DNA of 33,642 nt from an uncultured Porphyromonadaceae bacterium (GTDB lineage Bacteria; Bacteroidota; Bacteroidia; Bacteroidales; Muribaculaceae). The notes beneath the pieces were generated by a model, which saw only the letters and a list, made by a program, of their open reading frames with translations, did not search any database and was not told the DNA's origin. The position numbers and the translations under genes were made by a program. Below, one piece after another: positions 26,840 through 33,642 of this stretch; position 1 is the stretch's first letter, and every line of letters begins with the position of its first letter. Location of the stretch: contig CAMWKV010000005.1 in the NCBI GenBank assembly GCA_947174915.1, positions 1 through 33,642 of the forward strand, written 5' to 3'.

Positions 26840-28021
26840 TTACTTCGCGGGAGCGGCGGACTCGGCAGGAACTGCGGCGGGTGCTGCGGTCTTGGGGGTG
26901 ACGGGTATGTTGGCGCGCACGGTGGTACCTACGCCTTCGGTGACGATGCGGTCGCCGGCGTTGAGACCGGAGGTGACAACGAAGGTCTGGCCGTCGTTGT
27001 AGGGCTGCACGGTGATCTGTGTGGGCACGGTGTAGTTACTGTCGTTGAGGGTGTAGACGTAGCGGAGGTCCTGTAGCTCATAGGTGGCACGCTGGGGGAT
27101 GATGAGTGCACCTTCGGTGGCGTGAGGTACTACGATCTGGCCGGTATTGCCGGAGCGGAGCATGCCGGAGGGGTTGGGGAATAGCGCGCGGGCAGAGGCG
27201 GCGCCGGTGCTGTTGTCGATGACACCGGATACAGTGGCTACCTTGCCTTCGTAGGGATAGATGGTGCCGTCGGCGAGCTGCAGCTTCACGGCAGGCATGG
27301 CGGCTACGCCCTTGTCGACGGAGGAGCGGCCGCCGTCGGTGAGTTCGAGGAGCTCTTTCTCACCCATGGAGAAGTAGGCATATACCTCGGAGTTGTCGCT
27401 GATAGTGGTGAGGGGCTGTGCCGATGTGGGGGAGGCGAGGGAGCCTTCGCGGTTAGGGATGGTACCTACTACACCGTCGCTGGGAGCTGTCACGGTGGTG
27501 TAGGAGAGGTTCTTTCGGGCGGTGGTGAGGGCTGCTTGTGCCTGGGCGAGTGCGGCTTTGGCTTGAGCGAGCTGGTTGGCAGCCATCTGCCATTCGGTAT
27601 GGCTGATGATGTTCTTGTCCAGAAGCATGCGTTTGTTCTGCTCGGTGATTTCGGCGGTGCTCACGGCAGAGGCGGCGCTGTTTACGTTGGCCTGAGCCTG
27701 GTCTACTGCGGCCTGGAACTGTACCTGGTCGATGGTGAAAAGTGTCTGGCCTTTGCGCACGTGCTGACCTTCGTCGACGTGTACTTTGGTGATGAATCCG
27801 CTCACCTGGGGACGGATGTCGATGTCGGTTTTGCCGCGAAGGGTGGCGGGGAAGGTGCTCTGGTACTCGGCGGTAGAGGGTTCTACTGTCAGTACGGCTA
27901 CCTGAGGAGCCATGGGACCGGCCTGACCGGCGCCCTGACCCTTGTCACCACAGGAGGTGATGGCCATGCTGCCGGCAATGCAGGCACCGGCGCATAGGAT
28001 TACAAACGCTTGTTTTTTCAT
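26840..28021 (-). CDS. RND efflux periplasmic adaptor (AcrA/MexA-like lipoprotein)
   Basis: 393 residues from ATG 28021. A lipoprotein signal ends in ITSC (Cys24). Membrane-fusion-protein order is clear: a barrel-sandwich half (IDIRPQVSGFITKVHVDEGQ, VRKGQTLFTID), a helical hairpin rich in Ala/Gln (about 95-170), the returning lipoyl half (APSDGVVGTIPNREGSLASP), a beta-barrel domain and a membrane-proximal domain (GLNAGDRIVTEGVG). A low-complexity Ala/Pro-rich end (TPKTAAPAAVPAESAAPAK) follows. It bridges the pump and outer-membrane duct. First gene of the operon; the pump starts 35 bases after its stop. Confidence 0.94.
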   Translation of the reverse strand: MKKQAFVILCAGACIAGSMAITSCGDKGQGAGQAGPMAPQVAVLTVEPSTAEYQSTFPATLRGKTDIDIRPQVSGFITKVHVDEGQHVRKGQTLFTIDQVQFQAAVDQAQANVNSAASAVSTAEITEQNKRMLLDKNIISHTEWQMAANQLAQAKAALAQAQAALTTARKNLSYTTVTAPSDGVVGTIPNREGSLASPTSAQPLTTISDNSEVYAYFSMGEKELLELTDGGRSSVDKGVAAMPAVKLQLADGTIYPYEGKVATVSGVIDNSTGAASARALFPNPSGMLRSGNTGQIVVPHATEGALIIPQRATYELQDLRYVYTLNDSNYTVPTQITVQPYNDGQTFVVTSGLNAGDRIVTEGVGTTVRANIPVTPKTAAPAAVPAESAAPAK

Positions 28022-28117
28022 ATGATTGACTATGTATATATACAGACTGATTGCCTTTCAGGTCGTCTGCCGACGGTCGAAAGACCGGAATATGTTTAAT
28101 AGCATAAAATTGCGCTG

Positions 28118-28125
28118 CAAAGTTA
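28118..28125 (-). promoter_or_regulatory. -7 box of the RND efflux operon
   Basis: Minus-strand TAACTTTG (28125-28118) fits TAnnTTTG; no good -33 was found. The leader would be about 90 bases and contains a small hairpin, CGGTC-TTTC-GACCG, near 28072-28085. Confidence 0.45.
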
Positions 28126-28225
28126 CGAATTATTTTTGTATAGGCGAGTGGTGAAATTCGCCTGGAGATTGGTCTGATTGGAATATAATGGGTTAAAAGT
28201 TGTAAATGGGCTGGCGTATGGCCGC

Positions 28226-28362
28226 CTCTCGCCACCTCCGACAAACCTGCTCCGCATGCGAGCGGGAAGAGCCCTGCCACCCGGCGCCTCGGACAGACCG
28301 GCTCCGCAAGTGCGCGGGAATAGCCCCGCCACTCGGTGCCTCGGACAGACCGGCTCCGCATG
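28226..28362. repeat. Degenerate tandem repeats, about 45-52 bases, three units
   Basis: Units start at about 28231, 28276 and 28328 with 'GCCACxC', followed by 'CTCGGACAGACCGGCTCCGCA' or a decayed form (positions about 28289-28309 and 28341-28361). The GC-rich units lie in an AT-rich gap. No CRISPR-like spacing. The frames through the repeats encode a repeated low-complexity peptide and are taken as non-coding. The whole gap 28022-28635 holds the efflux promoter, these repeats, two hairpins, a short Cys-rich frame and the rfbC promoter. Confidence 0.6.
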
Positions 28363-28376
28363 ATTAGTACAAAAAG

Positions 28377-28409
28377 CCGACGAGGCCATCATCGCGATGG
28401 CCTCGTCGG
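28377..28409. terminator. Perfect 14-bp hairpin with a T-run on the minus strand
   Basis: CCGACGAGGCCATC (28377-28390) pairs with GATGGCCTCGTCGG (28396-28409) around ATCGC. On the minus strand the stem is followed by CTTTTT (28376-28371), the form of a rho-independent terminator, yet no minus-strand gene is seen to its right. It may instead belong to the leader of the short frame at 28436. Confidence 0.65.
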
Positions 28410-28435
28410 AGTCTAAACCTTAAAAATCTAATCCT

Positions 28436-28639
28436 ATGAAAAAACTAATTCTATGCTTTACTTCTTTCTGCTGTTGTAGTAGTATTACGTCTGAGAAGGC
28501 CTCTGTGTTGTGTCGGAGGCCGAAAATTGATGTCTATTTATGCCTTTTTAGCACAGTTGGCGGCTATTGCAGGCACATTTTTGCATTTGATAGCGAAAGT
28601 ACGTACTTTTGCATTGTCAAAAAAATACCACCGTCATGA
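28436..28639 (+). other. Short Cys-rich reading frame, possible leader peptide
   Basis: A 67-codon frame starts at an ATG set in a typical A-rich Bacteroidetes leader (ATCTAATCCTATGAAAAAAC). The first 20 codons read like a leader peptide: a basic hydrophobic start, Cys at 7, and Phe-Cys-Cys-Cys-Ser-Ser at 11-16. A hairpin follows immediately (GGCCTCTG / CGGAGGCC, 28498-28505 and 28514-28521). The last third overlaps the rfbC promoter and its stop overlaps the rfbC ATG, so the full-length product is doubtful. I do not recognise the family. It may be an attenuation leader, a small protein or a chance frame. Confidence 0.3.
28580..28611 (+). promoter_or_regulatory. Promoter of rfbC
   Basis: TTTG (-33) at 28580-28583, a 20-base spacer, and TACTTTTG (-7) at 28604-28611. 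Transcription would start near 28617, about 20 bases before the rfbC ATG at 28636. Confidence 0.65.
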
Positions 28640-29187
28640 CCTTTACCCCCCTCAGCATATGCGGAGCGTGGCTCATAGAGCCCGTGCGCTACTATGACGC
28701 CCGCGGATATTTCAGTGAGACTTTCCGTGCCGACCTCTTCCGCGAGGCTACCGGGCTTGATGTCGACTTCGTACAGGAGAATGAATCGGAGTCGGTGGGA
28801 GGCACCATCCGCGGGCTGCACTTCCAGGCCGGCGAGCACGCGCAGGCGAAGCTCGTGCGTGTCTGTGAGGGTGAGATAGTGGATGTGGTGGTGGATTTGC
28901 GGCGGTCGTCGCCTTCGTTCGGCCGGTATATCGCCGTGCCTCTCAGTCACGAGTCGGGGCGGCAGCTATTCGTGCCGCGAGGATGTGCGCATGGTTTCGC
29001 CGTGCTGTCGGAGCGGGCACGATTCCTCTATAAGGTCGACAATTACTGGTGTCGAGAGGCTGAGCATACCTTGCTCTATGACGACCCTACCGTCGGCGTA
29101 GAATGGCCCATCGCCCCCGAGGCCCGCATCCTTTCACCGAAAGATCTCACCGGTTCCTCCCTCGCCGCCCTGCCGCTGTTTCCATGA
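28636..29187 (+). CDS. rfbC: dTDP-4-dehydrorhamnose 3,5-epimerase
   Basis: 183 residues from ATG 28636 (MTFTPLSICGAWLIEP). Epimerises C3 and C5 of dTDP-4-keto-6-deoxyglucose in dTDP-L-rhamnose synthesis, feeding surface polysaccharide. RmlC cupin signatures: DARGYFSETF, QENESES, RGLHFQ with the catalytic base His62, VPRGCAHGF, and catalytic Tyr132 in FLYKVDNYW; the second Tyr of the usual 'YY' is Trp138. Ends with DDPTVGVEWPI. An upstream in-frame ATG (28609) lies inside the -7 box and is excluded. The other dTDP-rhamnose genes (rmlA, B, D) are not in the window. Confidence 0.94.
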   Translation: MTFTPLSICGAWLIEPVRYYDARGYFSETFRADLFREATGLDVDFVQENESESVGGTIRGLHFQAGEHAQAKLVRVCEGEIVDVVVDLRRSSPSFGRYIAVPLSHESGRQLFVPRGCAHGFAVLSERARFLYKVDNYWCREAEHTLLYDDPTVGVEWPIAPEARILSPKDLTGSSLAALPLFP

Positions 29188-29221
29188 GCCTCCCTCCTTT
29201 ATCTGATACTAACCTGGATCT

Positions 29222-29710
29222 ATGAAAAATATCAAATCGGTTATATTAACGGCCGCTTTTCTGACAATACCATTTGCAGCGAGCGCCAATATGATATGGC
29301 CGTCCATATTCCTTGTCGAGCTATTCTATGCGTGGTATATCATCCTGATAGGACTGATAATCGAAATAATAGCCGCACATATATTCCTTAAAACCGACTG
29401 GAAAAAGTCTGTAATCACAATGGTTGTAACGAACCTTGTATCGGCAATTCTCGGTCTGCTTCTTATCCCGATAAGTGGACTGGCTGTGGAATTGCTGTTT
29501 CTGCCCTTTGGTGGAGGAACATTTGATGCTACACATTGGGTTATGGACTTTATATGTATGGTGTTGGGCAATACTTGTGTAGAAGGATGGGCCTTGATGT
29601 CGTTTTTTAAATACCCGTTTAAGTCTAATTTCCCATGGTTGTTGGGCGCTAATTTTGTCAGTGTCCTGATTAACCTTGTGTTGATAATTGCTCTCAACTA
29701 TTTAAAATAA
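29222..29710 (+). CDS. AT-rich small integral membrane protein, function unknown
   Basis: 162 residues, not recognised. An N-terminal signal-like segment (MKNIKSVILTAAFLTIPFAASA) is followed by about four hydrophobic helices: around 28-52, 62-90, 105-122 and 137-160. There is a conserved-looking central stretch with Phe-Gly-Gly-Gly (LFLPFGGGTFDATHW). No catalytic motif. Base composition is clearly lower in GC than rfbC, secDF or the hydrolase, and it uses A/T-ending codons, which points to recent acquisition. It starts 34 bases after rfbC, and the hydrolase gene starts one base after its stop, so translation of the two is probably coupled. Confidence 0.75.
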   Translation: MKNIKSVILTAAFLTIPFAASANMIWPSIFLVELFYAWYIILIGLIIEIIAAHIFLKTDWKKSVITMVVTNLVSAILGLLLIPISGLAVELLFLPFGGGTFDATHWVMDFICMVLGNTCVEGWALMSFFKYPFKSNFPWLLGANFVSVLINLVLIIALNYLK

Positions 29711-29711
29711 T

Positions 29712-30425
29712 ATGCCGGGAAAGTGCGGTGTTCTGTTTGTGCATGGGATAGTGGGCAATTGTCGGATTTTCGACTTCCTGCTGTCGGAGGTGCCTCAGGG
29801 CGTGGTCGTACGCAGTCTTACTCTTGACGGTCATGGCGGCGATGCCCTTGATTTTTCTCGCACGTCGATGGCTCGATGGAAAGCGCAGGTGTCGGCGGCG
29901 GTCGATGAGATGTCGGATTGCTGTGACAGCATCCTTGCCGTGGGTCATTCTATGGGCTGCCTGCTGCTGCTTGAGCAGGCGCGTGGAGGTCGTGTGCAGG
30001 GGCTGTTCCTGATGAATCCGCCGCTGAAGTTGTGTATCAGACGCGGACTGTTCGTCAATGCTCTCAAAGTATTGGCTGGACGTACCGATAGCGACGAGGC
30101 CGCTATGGCCGCCAAGGAGGCCTATGGCGTAGCGATAGACTTGAATCCCTTGCACTACTATGGCTGGCCCATGCGATATATGGAGCTCTTTGCCGAAATA
30201 GGGCGCGTGCGGCGTAGTGTCGTGCGCGATGTAGCTTGTCCTGTCGTGGCGTTTTTCGGTGCTCGCGACGAGATGGTGTCCGTTTCGTCGGCGAAGTATT
30301 TCTCAGCATTGCCTCAGGCTTCGGTCACTATCCTCCCCGCCTCGCATCATTACTATTATCCAGCGGCCGACCGTGCCGCCATCCTCTCAGCTTTCAGGAG
30401 CTACCTTAAGGTTTTTGTGTCGTAG
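29712..30425 (+). CDS. Alpha/beta hydrolase (carboxylesterase or monoacylglycerol-lipase-like)
   Basis: 237 residues. A serine hydrolase of the alpha/beta fold: oxyanion-loop motif LFVHGIVGN, DGHGGD before the helix, nucleophile Ser80 in VGHSMG, acid Asp186 in FFGARDEMVS, and catalytic His at 212 or 213 (PASHHYYYP). The layout resembles small carboxylesterases and monoacylglycerol lipases; the substrate cannot be told. No signal peptide, so cytoplasmic. It is translated directly behind the AT-rich membrane protein, suggesting a shared role, possibly in lipid handling (inference). Confidence 0.88.
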   Translation: MPGKCGVLFVHGIVGNCRIFDFLLSEVPQGVVVRSLTLDGHGGDALDFSRTSMARWKAQVSAAVDEMSDCCDSILAVGHSMGCLLLLEQARGGRVQGLFLMNPPLKLCIRRGLFVNALKVLAGRTDSDEAAMAAKEAYGVAIDLNPLHYYGWPMRYMELFAEIGRVRRSVVRDVACPVVAFFGARDEMVSVSSAKYFSALPQASVTILPASHHYYYPAADRAAILSAFRSYLKVFVS

Positions 30426-30455
30426 GAGTCCCCGAAAAATCCCAGGCCAGTCCAC

Positions 30456-30475
30456 GGTCGCTCCATGGAGCGACC
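30456..30475. repeat. Third copy of the 20-base intergenic palindrome
   Basis: GGTCGCTCCATGGAGCGACC, followed by CTACGTCA as in the copy at 7447-7466. It lies between the hydrolase stop and the secDF terminator. Confidence 0.85.
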
Positions 30476-30530
30476 CTACGTCATGAGCTGCGCCATGCTG
30501 ATTCCTTGCATTGACATAGCTATGTGATAC

Positions 30531-30567
30531 AAAAAAGCAGCGGAGCGTCCGGTGGGCGCTCCGCTGC
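30531..30567 (-). terminator. Rho-independent terminator of secDF
   Basis: GCAGCGGAGCG (30537-30547) and CGCTCCGCTGC (30557-30567) form a perfect 11-bp stem; on the minus strand it is followed by TTTTTT (30536-30531). It lies 20 bases past the secDF stop. Confidence 0.92.
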
Positions 30568-30587
30568 GGTGTATCGGGAGGATTGGA

Positions 30588-33458
30588 TTAGCGGGTGGCT
30601 TTCTTGCGAGCGTCGGTGAGGTAGGCAACCGGACATGCCACGTAGATGGTGGCCAGGGTACCGATGATTACACCGAAGAGCATAGCGAAGGTGAAGCTGC
30701 GGATGGAGTCACCACCGAGGATGAAGATGCACAGGAGCACCAGAAGAGTCGAGGCCGAGGTCATGATGGTACGGCTCAGGGTGGTGTTGATGGACTTGTT
30801 CATGGTGGTGTAGAAATCCTGCTTGGGATAGAGCTGGATGTTCTCGCGCACGCGGTCGAATACTACCACGGTATCGTTGATCTGATAACCGATGACGGTG
30901 AGGATGGCCGCGATGAATGTCTGGTCGATTTCCATAGCGAAGGGCAGTACGCCGTAGAAGATGGAGTAGAAGCCGATGATGGAAAGTGCGGTGAAGCTGA
31001 CAGCAGCGAGAGCACCGAGGGAGAAGGCAACGTTGCGGAAACGGAAGAGGATGTAGAGGAACATTGCCAGGAGGGCGATGGCCACGGCGATGTATGCGTC
31101 GGTACGCATGTCGTCGGCCACGGAGGGACCTACTTTCTGCGAGCTTACGATACCCTGCGATGCGTCGTAGGTGGAGAATTCCTCAGCAGTGATACCTTCG
31201 CGGAGGTAGGGCTTGAGGGTCTCGTAGAGCTTGGCGGTGATTTCCTTTTCTGTCTCGGCGTTTTCGTCGTTGATCTTGTAGTTGGTCGATACGCGTACCT
31301 GGTTCGAGCTTTCGATGGTTATGACGGAGGTCGAAGCATCGGTGAACTCGGCGGCGAGAGCCTCCTGGAGTTCTTCGGTGCTCACGGGCTGGTCGAACTT
31401 GACGATGTAGTTGCGGCCACCGGAGAAGTCGATACCCTGGTTGAGGCCACGGAAGCAGAGCGAGAGTACCACGATAGCTACGAAGATGCCGCAGATGGTG
31501 AAGGACATCTTGCGCTGGCCGAGGAAGTTGACGTTCGAGTTGATGAACATCTTCTTGCTCAGGGAGGTAGCGAAGGTGAGGTTGTTGAAAGCCTTGCTGT
31601 GGCTCATCCACATGAAGAAGAGGCGGCTCAGGTATACGGCAGTGAAGAAGGAGCATACGAGGCCGATGATGAGTGTGGTGGCGAAGCCCTTGATGGGACC
31701 TGTACCGAAGATGAGGAGGATTACGCCGGTGATGATCGAAGTGAGGTTTGAGTCGAAGATGGCGGAGAAGGCGTTGGAGTAACCGTCGGCGAGGGCGTTA
31801 CGCACGTTCTTGCCGGCGCGGAGTTCTTCCTTGGTACGCTCGAAGATGAGCACGTTGGCGTCCACTGCCATACCGAGGGCGAGCACGATACCGGCGATAC
31901 CGGACATTGTGAGGGTGGCCTGGAATGATGCGAGGATACCGATGGTGAAGAAGAGGTTGCAGATGAGGCAGATGTTGGCGATGAGGCCGGGGATGACGCC
32001 GTAGAAGGCCATCATGAAGATCATCAGGAGCACGAGTGCCACGACGAAGGAGATGAAGCCGTCTTCGATGGCTTTCTTGCCGAGCGAGGGACCTACTACC
32101 ATGTCGGAGATGATGTGCACCTTTGCGTCCATCTTGCCGGACTTGAGGACGTTGGCAAGGTCGCGGGCTTCTTCGATGGAGAAGTTGCCTGTGATGGACG
32201 ACTGGCCGCCTTCGATCTTGTCGTTGACGTTGGGAGCGGAGTATACCTTGTCGTCGAGGACGATGGCTACCTGCTTGCCTACGTTCTGGCCGGTGATGCG
32301 AGCCCAGTTGCGTGCGCCTTCGGCGTTCATGCGCATGGACACTTCGATGCCGCGGAGGGGATCGGGGTTGGATGATGCGTCGCTCACGGCCTTACCGTCG
32401 AGGGCGGGCTTGCCGCCGTTGGCGCGGAGGGCGTAGAGGGGTGTGCCGATGTTGATTTCGTTGCCGTTGGCATCGGTGCGTACGTCGGCTTTGACGCCCC
32501 AGCGGAGACGGAGGTCGCCGGGGAGGAGGCTCTTGGCGGCGGCAGTCTCGAGGAGTTCGTCGACAGCAGCGATGGTACGGATGTCGGTGGCGTAGCCTAC
32601 AGTGGCGCCGTAGCCGCCGCGGGCGAGGACGTTCTGGAGAGCGGCCACGTTGACGGTGGTGTCAGCGGCGAGGCGGTTGATGAGGGCGTTGAAGGAGCCG
32701 GTGAGCTGGGCGGCGGTGTAGGTCTCGTAGAATTCGAGGTTGGCCGAGCGCTGGAGCAGGTCGCGTACACGTTCGTGGTCCTTCACACCGGGGAGCTCGA
32801 GGAGTATCTGGCCGTCCTTGCCCTGGAGCACCTGGATGTTGGGCGATACAACGCCGAACTGTTCGATACGGTTGCGGAGGACGTTGGTGGCGCTATTGTC
32901 CACGCGGTCTTTCACCTGAGCCTTGAGGGCAGTGCGGACAGCGTCGTCGGACATACCGGAGTGGATTACATCCTGGAAAACGACGGAAAAGTCGGCTTGA
33001 GGTTTGGCTTGGCGATAGAGTTCGACGAAAGAGCTCACGAAGTCGTCGCTGCGATGAGCTGCCACGGCTTCTTCGGCACCGCGGAGGGCGGCTTCGAAAG
33101 TGGAGTCGGTATCGCCGGCTTTCATTGAGCGCATCATGTCGGGCATATCGACCTGGAGGATAACGTTCATACCGCCCTTGAGGTCGAGGCCGAGGCCTAC
33201 GCCCCATTTACGTACATCATTGAGAGTGTAAGCGCCCAGGTACACTTTTTTCTCGCCGAGCGAGTCCATGTAGTGTTTGTAGGCTTGGTTGTAGGCTGCA
33301 TCGTCGTTGTCGCCGGATTCTACCTTGGCGTACTCGGAGGCCTGATTTTCATACTTGCTCGATACGAAAGTGAACGAGAGGTAGAACAGACACACCAGCA
33401 CGAGGAAGACTGCGATGACGCCGGCTACGACGCTACCTAATTTTCCGTTGCTTTGCAT
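30588..33458 (-). CDS. secDF: Fused protein translocase subunit SecDF
   Basis: 956 residues; SecD and SecF in one chain, as usual in Bacteroidetes. Uses the proton gradient to help pull preproteins out of SecYEG. N-terminal membrane helix (VVAGVIAVFLVLVCLFYLSF), then the SecD start motif (LGLDLKGGMNVIL), a large periplasmic P1 region with the ELPGVKD segment, and the SecD membrane domain (GIAGIVLALGMAVDANVLIFERTKEEL). The SecF half begins with a second helix and GLNQGIDFSGGRNYIVKF and ends with VIGYQINDTVVVFDRVREN. About 12 membrane segments. Start ATG 33458 (MQSNGKLGS). Single-gene unit with its own terminator. Confidence 0.97.
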   Translation of the reverse strand: MQSNGKLGSVVAGVIAVFLVLVCLFYLSFTFVSSKYENQASEYAKVESGDNDDAAYNQAYKHYMDSLGEKKVYLGAYTLNDVRKWGVGLGLDLKGGMNVILQVDMPDMMRSMKAGDTDSTFEAALRGAEEAVAAHRSDDFVSSFVELYRQAKPQADFSVVFQDVIHSGMSDDAVRTALKAQVKDRVDNSATNVLRNRIEQFGVVSPNIQVLQGKDGQILLELPGVKDHERVRDLLQRSANLEFYETYTAAQLTGSFNALINRLAADTTVNVAALQNVLARGGYGATVGYATDIRTIAAVDELLETAAAKSLLPGDLRLRWGVKADVRTDANGNEINIGTPLYALRANGGKPALDGKAVSDASSNPDPLRGIEVSMRMNAEGARNWARITGQNVGKQVAIVLDDKVYSAPNVNDKIEGGQSSITGNFSIEEARDLANVLKSGKMDAKVHIISDMVVGPSLGKKAIEDGFISFVVALVLLMIFMMAFYGVIPGLIANICLICNLFFTIGILASFQATLTMSGIAGIVLALGMAVDANVLIFERTKEELRAGKNVRNALADGYSNAFSAIFDSNLTSIITGVILLIFGTGPIKGFATTLIIGLVCSFFTAVYLSRLFFMWMSHSKAFNNLTFATSLSKKMFINSNVNFLGQRKMSFTICGIFVAIVVLSLCFRGLNQGIDFSGGRNYIVKFDQPVSTEELQEALAAEFTDASTSVITIESSNQVRVSTNYKINDENAETEKEITAKLYETLKPYLREGITAEEFSTYDASQGIVSSQKVGPSVADDMRTDAYIAVAIALLAMFLYILFRFRNVAFSLGALAAVSFTALSIIGFYSIFYGVLPFAMEIDQTFIAAILTVIGYQINDTVVVFDRVRENIQLYPKQDFYTTMNKSINTTLSRTIMTSASTLLVLLCIFILGGDSIRSFTFAMLFGVIIGTLATIYVACPVAYLTDARKKATR

Positions 33459-33512
33459 GTAATGTTATGGTTAAGTTATTAATAAATTTTATTCATGGTT
33501 GTTTTCAGCTCG

Positions 33513-33520
33513 CAAATATA
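33513..33520 (-). promoter_or_regulatory. -7 box of secDF (proximal)
   Basis: Minus-strand TATATTTG (33520-33513) fits TAnnTTTG, with no clear -33. The leader to the ATG would be about 50 bases and is AT-rich. Confidence 0.5.
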
Positions 33521-33562
33521 GCGAAAAAAGTTCATACACCCATGATACGTCGCAGAAAAAGT

Positions 33563-33585
33563 GCAAAAGTTGCTCAAACTTTTGC
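33563..33585. promoter_or_regulatory. Inverted repeat upstream of secDF
   Basis: GCAAAAGTT (33563-33571) and AACTTTTGC (33577-33585), a perfect 9-base dyad with a 5-base centre. It sits between the two possible secDF promoters and could be an operator or a small hairpin. Confidence 0.4.
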
Positions 33586-33610
33586 TGTACCTACTCTCAA
33601 CTGACAAGTG

Positions 33611-33618
33611 CAAAATTA
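33611..33618 (-). promoter_or_regulatory. Possible distal -7 box upstream of secDF
   Basis: Minus-strand TAATTTTG (33618-33611) fits TAnnTTTG. Any -33 would lie at the window edge and cannot be judged. Confidence 0.3.
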
Positions 33619-33642
33619 GCGATTAGTCGGAAGAAAACCTTC

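Noticed and set aside
28226-28362. CRISPR array
   Set aside because: Units are adjacent, unequal and degenerate, with no unique spacers and no cas genes.
28123-28392. Minus-strand frames through the tandem repeat
   Set aside because: Peptide repeats simply mirror the DNA repeat; no start context or domain.

Overview
The window looks like a chromosome segment of a fairly GC-rich member of the Bacteroidales. Muribaculaceae-type bacteria fit best, but that is an inference from gene style and base composition, not a database match. The clues are promoters of the Bacteroidetes form (TTTG, about 19-20 bases, then TAnnTTTG), A-rich leaders without Shine-Dalgarno sequences, a fused SecDF, an outer-membrane beta-barrel protein with an N-terminal carboxypeptidase-regulatory-like domain, and secreted proteins ending in a 'YxNLQGVR ... 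GxYIRRQG' tail. No tRNA, rRNA, CRISPR array, complete insertion sequence or prophage was seen.

Layout. 1-3858 (-): a large secreted multidomain protein whose stop codon lies just off the left edge. 3859-4507: divergent promoters, a leader hairpin and degenerate repeats. 4508-7339 (+): a beta-barrel outer-membrane protein. 7340-7627: paired palindromic repeats and a terminator. 7628-9408 (-): cdd-tyrS operon. 9600-11773 (+): a TPR membrane protein and a MATE exporter. 11850-13932: groES-groEL behind an inverted-repeat operator. 13943-14681: a HigB/HigA toxin-antitoxin pair with its own operator, running directly into mfd (14686-18054). 18154-21680 (+): a structured RNA leader, a PD40 propeller protein and a secreted zinc amidase. 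22007-28021 (-): a tripartite RND efflux operon. 28022-28635: repeats, two hairpins and a short Cys-rich reading frame. 28636-30425 (+): rfbC, an AT-rich membrane protein and an alpha/beta hydrolase. 30588-33458 (-): secDF.

How the genes work together. Most are housekeeping or envelope functions: protein export (SecDF), folding (GroESL), transcription-coupled repair (Mfd), translation (TyrS), pyrimidine salvage (Cdd), efflux (RND, MATE) and cell-wall turnover (amidase). The accessory signals are the HigBA pair, which shares a transcription unit with mfd, the AT-rich membrane-protein gene, and several intergenic repeat families.

The parts most worth a second look are the 5' leader at 18168-18231, with a possible pseudoknot beginning at the predicted transcription start; the three-half-site operator before groES; the 28-base HigBA operator overlapping its promoter; an AcrB-type pump with about 72 extra residues carrying two added membrane segments; and the Cys-Cys-Cys leader-like reading frame between two hairpins before rfbC.
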